Origin: Caryophanales bacterium
GTDB taxonomy: Bacteria; Bacillota_I; Bacilli_A; RFN20; CAG-826
Direction of reading: 5' to 3'
Assembly (NCBI GenBank): GCA_022781015.1
Contig: JALEUF010000011.1
Coordinates: forward strand, 1 to 11,552
Length of the DNA stretch: 11,552 nucleotides
Positions 1 through 6,276 of this stretch are shown piece by piece. Made by a program: the position numbers and the translations under genes. The notes under the pieces are model-generated. The model searched no databases. It was not told where the DNA came from and saw only the letters and a list, made by a program, of their open reading frames with translations. The number at the start of each line of letters is the position of its first letter. The first letter of the stretch is position 1.

Positions 1-2629
1 TAATGTCAGGTTTCTTTGCCTTAAGCACACGATAGAGGTATTCGAATCTCTTATTAGAACCGTTTTCTTTGCTTGGAATGAATGACCGTGTTCTTCCATC
101 TGAAACATTCTCTAAATAAGAGTTTTCTATTCCTTTATAAGTAAAATATTCTTTTTCAGCCAAATTAAAGCCAATTGGATAATCAATAGACGCATCAGTT
201 AACATTCCAAGAGTAAAAGCCAAACATATATTGCGAACTTCTTCTGCGCTCAGGCAATATTTAGAATTCGCTTTAAAGGTAATATTCTCCTCAAAATCAA
301 GACCAAGCAAACCTAGCGACATTAAAGAACGTCTCTCTTTATTGCCGATTAGTTCCTTTAAAATTGCAGACCAAGCAAGTCTTTGATAGTCATAAGGCTT
401 ACCGCTAGGAGATCTCTTTTGAGCAAGATATTCGTCGAATGGTACTATGGAATTTTCTTCCAATAACTTAGCAACATAAGAAACAAAGTGAGAAAGCGAT
501 GCATTGTTTTGCTTGGACACCGCTTCTTGAATAATTCTAGCGAAGAGAATTTGATCATAAGACGTTGAGAAGTAGGTAGCAAAATAAGCGGCAGCTTGTC
601 TAGAATCAGAAAACGCTAAAAACTGTTTAGCTTTATGCACCTCTTCAACCGTTTCACCAGGTTCACCAAAGCCATCATCAAAATCTTCATTTTCTATTTT
701 TATATGTTTTTCATGACTTGGGAGTTCTTCAAAAAGAGATGTACCTATAACACTAGTAGAAGCTTCTTGTCCAGAAAAGAAACCTCTAAGTACGCCTAAA
801 TTATTTGTGTTTTCACATGCTACACACTTTGTAACTTTGCCTTCTTTTTCATCCGTTGTTTCTACTTTGATAAGTTTAACAAAATCAGTTGAGCCACAAT
901 CAGGGCAAGCACCTTTGCCAATTTCGTTAGCATGACGTAAATATCCGCAATGAGGGCAGATTTCATAAGGTTCAGCCTTCATTTTGTTGGATTTTAAAGA
1001 ATTGTCTTCATCAAAATCTTCAATCTTATCCCCTAGAAGGAAGGCACATTTGATGTCGTTTGAATCAGATGAATTATATTGAACAAGTTTATGATCTTTT
1101 TGATAGCCAAGTATATAAATAGAATGACAATACGTACAAGTTACCGCTTCAAACGCCTTCCACTCATCTCCATTATCATCAAAAACATGGTTTATACGGT
1201 GAAGAGAAAGAGTTTTATGCGGAGCTAAAGTAATGAAAATACCTTCAGTTGCTTTTAAGAAAGCATGATATCTAGAATCAAATAGTTTTTCTCCATTTTC
1301 AATAGCCCTAGATGCTACTTCCACAAAAGATGTAATTTCTAAATTAGACCAACCCATATATTCACAAATAGCAGAAACACTTTTAGGTTGTGCCAAATAT
1401 AATTTAATTTTCCAATATGTCTTATCCCTGATTAATATCTCAAATAGGGAGTGCTCTAAATTATTGTTTTCATATGAAAGTTCTGGATATTTTTCTCTCA
1501 TTTTAGACAAAACGGAATGTTCATCATACCCATCATCCAAGAGCTTATGAACGAAACAATAAAAGCCAGAATCTAATTCATAGTTAATGTTTTTGGGAAG
1601 TCTTTCAATCCTTGTGGCTCTAATGATATTTTGTTTCAAGAATGGCCTGCCTGTCAAATTTTCGCCAAATTGAATTACTTCTAAATCGGAATCCTTATCG
1701 CCCAATGTCGCAGATGTTAAGAAGAATTGAAGTTCATGACTAAGATTGTTGTTTAGTTTAGCTTGCAATCTACGTAAAAGCATAGATACTTCAATACCAG
1801 TAGAGCCTGAATAAGTATGAGCTTCATCAAGAATTATGAATTTCCAATGACCCGCATATTGGCCATCGAAAAACACGTTATCTTCCGGGCGAAGCATTAA
1901 ATATTCAAGCATTGCATAATTGGTTATTAATATATGGGGCGGCTCTTTTTTCATTCTTTCCCTAGAAAGGATTTCATTTTTAAGCGGAACTCTTAGTCGT
2001 TGATCGTCGCTTCTTTTGCCATGGAGACGGATATATTGTTCATAAGCACCTTCAATACCACGTTTTGTTCTCTCCATGTGTTTGGTTTGACCTGTATATG
2101 AACCAAAGGTTATATCTGGATAATCGATTAAGATTTTCCTTAGCCTGTCCATTTGATCATTAGCAAGGGCGTTCATTGGATAGATAATCAAAGCCCTAAC
2201 ACCAGGTTCCATTTCTTCGCCTTTTTCTTTGGCTTTTGTAACTTCGTTCATGATTTCGTTAAGGACAGGTATCAAAAAACACTCAGTTTTCCCAGAACCA
2301 GTCCCAGTAGAAACGATCATGTTGTCACCACCAATAGACTTCCTTAGTGACTCTTCTTGGTGATAATAAAGTCCCATATTCTTGAATCTTGTTATATTCA
2401 AAAAGCCTTTATTTAAAATTCCTTCATCGACCAATTCTTTAACGCTTTTTCCTTTTTCAAAAGAATTTGAGACATCTAGATAAGGACCTTTTTCAAATTG
2501 GCCTTCGCTAGATAAGGCTTTTGAAAACAAATCCATATATTCAGGATCAGAAATACTAAACATCGTTTGAAGATATTGCCTATATTGCTTAGCAATTCTT
2601 TGATATGACTCTATAACATTAAAACCCAT
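1..2629 (-). CDS. DruE-like DEAH-box helicase (partial, C-terminus beyond left edge)
   Basis: An open frame of 876 codons starts with ATG at 2629 and runs off the left edge without a stop. Visible superfamily 2 helicase motifs, in order: a Q-like element YHQEES (about residues 89-94), Walker A TGTGSGKT (108-115), motif Ia YPMNALANDQ (150-159), a TNYAMLEY element (236-243), the DEAH box (268-271), TSATLGD (305-311) and FSDSRQAAAYFA (673-684). Four CxxC pairs (C498/C501, C558/C561, C575/C578, C602/C605) lie between the two helicase halves and probably form two zinc ribbons. The late motifs V and VI and any DUF1998 region would lie outside the window. The N-terminal layout and the F-x-KGPYLDV and GKSVKEL elements match, from memory, the roughly 2000-residue helicases of type III Druantia. 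It is translationally coupled to the 1153-residue gene upstream. The helicase call is firm. The DruE assignment is an inference from the motifs plus the neighbour. Confidence 0.85.
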   Translation of the reverse strand, partial: MGFNVIESYQRIAKQYRQYLQTMFSISDPEYMDLFSKALSSEGQFEKGPYLDVSNSFEKGKSVKELVDEGILNKGFLNITRFKNMGLYYHQEESLRKSIGGDNMIVSTGTGSGKTECFLIPVLNEIMNEVTKAKEKGEEMEPGVRALIIYPMNALANDQMDRLRKILIDYPDITFGSYTGQTKHMERTKRGIEGAYEQYIRLHGKRSDDQRLRVPLKNEILSRERMKKEPPHILITNYAMLEYLMLRPEDNVFFDGQYAGHWKFIILDEAHTYSGSTGIEVSMLLRRLQAKLNNNLSHELQFFLTSATLGDKDSDLEVIQFGENLTGRPFLKQNIIRATRIERLPKNINYELDSGFYCFVHKLLDDGYDEHSVLSKMREKYPELSYENNNLEHSLFEILIRDKTYWKIKLYLAQPKSVSAICEYMGWSNLEITSFVEVASRAIENGEKLFDSRYHAFLKATEGIFITLAPHKTLSLHRINHVFDDNGDEWKAFEAVTCTYCHSIYILGYQKDHKLVQYNSSDSNDIKCAFLLGDKIEDFDEDNSLKSNKMKAEPYEICPHCGYLRHANEIGKGACPDCGSTDFVKLIKVETTDEKEGKVTKCVACENTNNLGVLRGFFSGQEASTSVIGTSLFEELPSHEKHIKIENEDFDDGFGEPGETVEEVHKAKQFLAFSDSRQAAAYFATYFSTSYDQILFARIIQEAVSKQNNASLSHFVSYVAKLLEENSIVPFDEYLAQKRSPSGKPYDYQRLAWSAILKELIGNKERRSLMSLGLLGLDFEENITFKANSKYCLSAEEVRNICLAFTLGMLTDASIDYPIGFNLAEKEYFTYKGIENSYLENVSDGRTRSFIPSKENGSNKRFEYLYRVLKAKKPDI

Positions 2630-2630
2630 A

Positions 2631-5600
2631 TTACTCCTCCACCGCGACCAAGTTAAGCGAATATTTAGTATCGATTAATTCTATTATCTCTTTATATTTA
2701 AGCATTGGATAGTTTTTGTATCTAATATCATTATCTGTGTTCACAATCTTTCCTATATTGTGATTATAGTAAAGGTCAATCGCTTGTTCTTCTTCCATCT
2801 TCAAGACTATTTTTTCGTTTGGATTCAATTTAGATGGATAAATAACCATCACATTGCAAACAAAGAATTCCTTTCCTAAGTAGCCTTCTTCCACTAACAC
2901 CCCTTTATAACATATAGCATCTTTACCTTCTAAAACGCTCTTGTCTTGCTCAATAAGAATCTCAAACTTTTCTTCTTTTTCTTTTTCAAACAAATCTGGT
3001 ATATCAAGTCTTTCTAATATACGAATAAAAGAGTCATTAGTTATTCGCAAAGGAAGGTATTGTTCGTTAGAAATAAACCTGATTCCTGTGATTCTAAATT
3101 TAGTATTTTCTAAATGACAAACATCAAGCAATTTAAAATAAAGCGGTTCCTTAGTTAATGGAATAGAAATGCTATCATCAAAGCCATCATCTAATTCTTG
3201 GTTTTCATAAACCCTAATAGCATATTTCCCTCCAATTAGTTTCCCTTCGTGAATATATTTAAATTCTCCATCTTCAACAGGTATGTCTTTCACATCAACA
3301 TCATTTCCGTTAATCGAAACACTATAATCTCCGTCTCCAATTATTTCTAAATGCCCAAATATTTCATTTTTATCAAAGTCAGCAAAAACTGAAGAGTTAT
3401 CTTTTTTAAGAATTGCGTGGAATCTAACCTCGAATAATAACGATTCTTCGTTGTTGAATATGATTTTAACAGGTAACGAATCTTCGCTAGAATTTGTTTC
3501 GTAACTTTTTATTTCCCCTATTTTGAATCTAAGGCCGGCTTTGCTTATTTCCTTGTTTATTTTTCCATCGCTCTCAATTTCTTGATTAGATAGATCGGCA
3601 AAAATAGATATTGAATCATTATCGTATGGGGTATCAATATAGATATATTCAGACATTTTTCTAAGCGCTTGGTCAATTGGCCTTTCGTAATTCCATTCGT
3701 CGGAATTAGAAAATCTCCAATACAAAGCAGGAATCTTGATGGCGACTTCAATTTCTTTTTCTCCTAGACTATAAGGTAAAAACAATCTCTGATTGCTAAC
3801 TCTAAAGCCTTGTTCTTCCCTAGATGGATCCAAATCAAACGATAGCTCGTAATAGTCATTCTTAAATTCCCATAATTCCGATTTTCTAATTATTGGAATG
3901 CTTGATATAAATTTAATTGTCCCCGTTTGCTTAAACACATAAGGAGCATCGATAAATTCATATTTAAAATTATCCAGGTAATAAAAATCCTTAGTAATTT
4001 GCTTTCTGGTTTTAAACTTAATTAAGATAGAAACTCTTCCCTCTTTTATGCTCAAAACTCGATTACTTAAATCTAGGAAATAACCATAATTATCTTTTGA
4101 AGAGTCATTTATTTTAAATGGCTTAACATCCAAACTTGATAGATTTATTGGAGTTTTTGAATCATTAACAAGTATAAAAGAACCATCAATATCGCTTTCT
4201 TTACATCTAAAGAACAGAAATGGCAGTTTCTTATAAACTGGTAAGGTATCTACTTCAACACCTTCTACTAAACTAGTTTCGAGAAGTCCCTCTTCCATTC
4301 TTTCTCCAACCCACAGGGCTGTTCCGTCATTCAAAATTAGGACATCCCCTTTTTTAAATTCATATGGCAGCAAATAATAGTCAAGGTGATAATATCCAAT
4401 TAAGTCTTTCCCAATAAGCTGAGGCACATTGTCCTTATCTTTATAGCAAATATACAAACGACCGGAAGGCAAATTCCCTCTAGAATGATCTATCCATTTA
4501 CCTTTTTCATCAAAGAAACGAATATTGCTCTCCTTGATTTCACGGTTCAAATATATCTTCCCATCCTTTCCTACTAGATTCGCTTTGATAGAAGAGAAAA
4601 TCATTGTAGGTTCCAAATCATTAATCGCACATTGTTCTACATAAATTCCAGCTTTCCCTGATAAAGGAGTAGTATTTACTTGAAGTGTTTCGCCGTTAAT
4701 ATCAACTGCCCAATATAAATGTGAGGCTTCATCCTCTGTGCAATCCAATATAATTTGCCTATTTAGATGAAGCGAGAATGAGTCTTTTTCAAAATCTGCG
4801 AAAAGAGTTGGGCGCAGAAGCAACGTTTCGCCTCTTCCTGTTTTCTTCCTTTGTTCTTTGCTAAATTCTTTTTGGAAATTCCCATTTGGATTCTCGCTCC
4901 ACTCCTTCAAAAGACGGATAAGTCTAGTATTAGAGTTAGGGATCGGCTCATTATTCCAAAAACAAGAATCTATTAAATTTAAATATTTTTTCAATCTGAC
5001 TTTGCAACCGACAGGATTATGGATAAGGGCCAGGCTTGTATGGACCATCAATCCATTTAATCCAGTTTCTTTATTACGTTTAATTTCATTTATCAATATG
5101 TCGAATTTATCTTTGCCATCTTCATCGTATAAGTTATTAACATTTCTTCCTAAATCTAATCTCCAATAATCAAATAGGTAATTAAAAAACTGATTAGCAC
5201 ACGGGGTAGAAACAAAGGAGTGGAGAGTAATAATATCAATTGGACGTTTGGTCTCGTTGGTAAAAGTTTTTCCGTAATTTTTAAATGTTTCGGTGCAAGC
5301 CTCAGTTATGTATTTTTGTTTATTCGTATCTACAGGTACCCCGAAAGCTTTTTCTATATTGTTCCAAAAACGACCTTCTGAATAATAGTTTTGGGCGTAT
5401 AAAACCATGGCAGTTGTAAAAACCATTGGTTCTTTTGGTTTAAACGATTTGCCTTTGTTTGCTAATGAAAGGAGTTCGCCATACATATAACATTTAATGA
5501 GATCGATCTCGTTCTCATCAAGGGTGATATCGCCTATAAGTTTTTTAACTTTAAATTCCTTGTTAATACGATTCCGTAACTTTTCCCAAGGAGACAAGAT

Positions 5601-6092
5601 AAGTCCGTTAATATGTGCGACATATCCCCTGCCTTTTTTAACAATGCGATTATTAAGTTTTTGTTCGAATTGAAATCGTGTTAACTCTTTAGCAGAAATT
5701 TCTTCACCGCATCTTTTGACATATATGCGGAAATTTCCATGATCCAACATAAATGCTTGACGAAATAGTTTTATAATCCTTAAATTAATCAATCCCGTCC
5801 TGCCAATCGAGGCATATAAATCAGTGCCAAATTTAACATATTGTGATTTAGCAAAATAAAGATTATCCCTATCAAAAATACGCATTTCACCAAAAATTTC
5901 GACATTTTTATTATCTTCTATAATGCTCTTGCCTTTGTCTTTTTGATTTAATTCGTAGAAAAATATCTTTATCAATTCATACCAGGAGGAAACTTGATAA
6001 ACGTTTTTTTCAAAATATATAAAAACAGGTTCTATATCCTTGCCTTCTAAAGAAGCCAAATCATTAAAAGAAACACAGGTTATAGCACCCAT
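2631..6092 (-). CDS. DruH-like (STY4851/YjiT-type) large defence protein
   Basis: A complete gene of 1153 residues with ATG at 6092, preceded by GGAGG five bases upstream. It has no signal peptide or membrane segment, so it is probably cytoplasmic. Residues 20-128 form a small alpha/beta N-terminal region (YQVSSWYELIK near 32-42, then LYASIGRTGLINLRIIKLFR near 92-111). Residues 130-420 are mainly helical, with VLYAQNYYSEGRFW (230-243), NKQKYI (257-262) and a TLHSFVSTP element (289-297). Residues 425-1153 look almost entirely beta-rich, like a chain of Ig-like or jelly-roll units, and end in a charged C-terminus. I see no Walker A, PD-(D/E)xK, HNH or methyltransferase motif. The size, the central FW...NKQ...H pattern and the coupled DEAH helicase next door fit the STY4851/ECs_5259 (YjiT) family, which I recall as DruH of type III Druantia. 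Biochemical role not assignable from sequence. Alternative: an unrelated partner of a DUF1998-type helicase. Confidence 0.75.
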   Translation of the reverse strand: MGAITCVSFNDLASLEGKDIEPVFIYFEKNVYQVSSWYELIKIFFYELNQKDKGKSIIEDNKNVEIFGEMRIFDRDNLYFAKSQYVKFGTDLYASIGRTGLINLRIIKLFRQAFMLDHGNFRIYVKRCGEEISAKELTRFQFEQKLNNRIVKKGRGYVAHINGLILSPWEKLRNRINKEFKVKKLIGDITLDENEIDLIKCYMYGELLSLANKGKSFKPKEPMVFTTAMVLYAQNYYSEGRFWNNIEKAFGVPVDTNKQKYITEACTETFKNYGKTFTNETKRPIDIITLHSFVSTPCANQFFNYLFDYWRLDLGRNVNNLYDEDGKDKFDILINEIKRNKETGLNGLMVHTSLALIHNPVGCKVRLKKYLNLIDSCFWNNEPIPNSNTRLIRLLKEWSENPNGNFQKEFSKEQRKKTGRGETLLLRPTLFADFEKDSFSLHLNRQIILDCTEDEASHLYWAVDINGETLQVNTTPLSGKAGIYVEQCAINDLEPTMIFSSIKANLVGKDGKIYLNREIKESNIRFFDEKGKWIDHSRGNLPSGRLYICYKDKDNVPQLIGKDLIGYYHLDYYLLPYEFKKGDVLILNDGTALWVGERMEEGLLETSLVEGVEVDTLPVYKKLPFLFFRCKESDIDGSFILVNDSKTPINLSSLDVKPFKINDSSKDNYGYFLDLSNRVLSIKEGRVSILIKFKTRKQITKDFYYLDNFKYEFIDAPYVFKQTGTIKFISSIPIIRKSELWEFKNDYYELSFDLDPSREEQGFRVSNQRLFLPYSLGEKEIEVAIKIPALYWRFSNSDEWNYERPIDQALRKMSEYIYIDTPYDNDSISIFADLSNQEIESDGKINKEISKAGLRFKIGEIKSYETNSSEDSLPVKIIFNNEESLLFEVRFHAILKKDNSSVFADFDKNEIFGHLEIIGDGDYSVSINGNDVDVKDIPVEDGEFKYIHEGKLIGGKYAIRVYENQELDDGFDDSISIPLTKEPLYFKLLDVCHLENTKFRITGIRFISNEQYLPLRITNDSFIRILERLDIPDLFEKEKEEKFEILIEQDKSVLEGKDAICYKGVLVEEGYLGKEFFVCNVMVIYPSKLNPNEKIVLKMEEEQAIDLYYNHNIGKIVNTDNDIRYKNYPMLKYKEIIELIDTKYSLNLVAVEE
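2634..2640 (-). promoter_or_regulatory. Ribosome binding site of the helicase, inside the upstream gene's last codons
   Basis: On the minus strand GGAGGAG forms the last two Glu codons (plus the preceding G) of the 1153-residue gene. TAA, one T and the helicase ATG (2629) follow directly. The ribosome site is therefore wholly coding, and the stop and the next start are separated by one base. This fixes the helicase start and implies termination-reinitiation coupling, so that the two proteins are made in linked amounts. Confidence 0.8.
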
Positions 6093-6135
6093 ACTTACCT
6101 CCGACTATAGCAATGCAAATGTATGTTTTTGACCC

Positions 6136-6159
6136 GCTATCATTAGTAATAATGGTAGC
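6136..6159. repeat. 24-base inverted repeat in the defence operon leader
   Basis: Ten-base arms GCTATCATTA (6136-6145) and TAATGGTAGC (6150-6159) flank a GTAA loop. There is one mismatch, which would be a wobble pair in one RNA orientation. It lies 44-67 bases upstream of the ATG of the DruH-like gene. No T run follows it on the minus strand, so it is not a terminator. The arm length and spacing fit an operator for a dimeric repressor, or a stem-loop at the 5' end of the transcript. Confidence 0.55.
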
Positions 6160-6166
6160 AGATTTT

Positions 6167-6196
6167 ATCGTATTATTCGAGTGTTTATTAGACCAA
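6167..6196 (-). promoter_or_regulatory. Candidate promoter of the DruH-DruE-like operon
   Basis: The terminator of the preceding gene (6221-6255) implies that the defence operon starts from its own promoter between 6093 and 6220. The best pair I find is TTGGTC (6196-6191) and TACGAT (6172-6167) with an 18-base spacer, giving a start near 6160, exactly at the edge of the inverted repeat. An overlapping TAATAC (6175-6170) would leave only a 15-base spacer. Both boxes are imperfect, so the position is tentative. Confidence 0.35.
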
Positions 6197-6220
6197 TTTG
6201 ACACATGGTAAAAAATATTG

Positions 6221-6255
6221 AAAAAAGACCCCTAGGTTTGCCTAAAGGATCTTTT
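6221..6255 (-). terminator. Intrinsic terminator of the surface protein gene
   Basis: On the minus strand AAAAGATCCTTTAGG (6255-6241), a four-base loop and CCTAGGGGTCTTTT (6236-6223) form a stem with one bulged T and two G-U pairs. The transcript ends in a run of six U (6226-6221). It begins 21 bases after the stop codon of the 806-residue gene and separates it from the defence operon. Confidence 0.8.
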
Positions 6256-6276
6256 GGATGAATAAGTTAATATCTA

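Noticed and set aside
2153..2347. Plus-strand open frame opposite the helicase
   Set aside because: It is antisense to the Walker A and motif Ia region of the helicase. The translation is low in complexity and unlike any protein I know.
4858..5169. Plus-strand 103-codon open frame opposite the DruH-like gene
   Set aside because: It is a shadow of a long, well-formed minus-strand gene, with no ribosome site of its own.
1..6092. DISARM (DrmA/DrmB) as the identity of the left operon
   Set aside because: The helicase has some DrmA-like features, but no DUF1998-only DrmB, methyltransferase or phospholipase-D gene is adjacent, and the 1153-residue partner does not resemble DrmB.
6198..6203. TTGACA on the plus strand as a promoter
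   Set aside because: No -10 box lies at a suitable distance, and no plus-strand gene follows.
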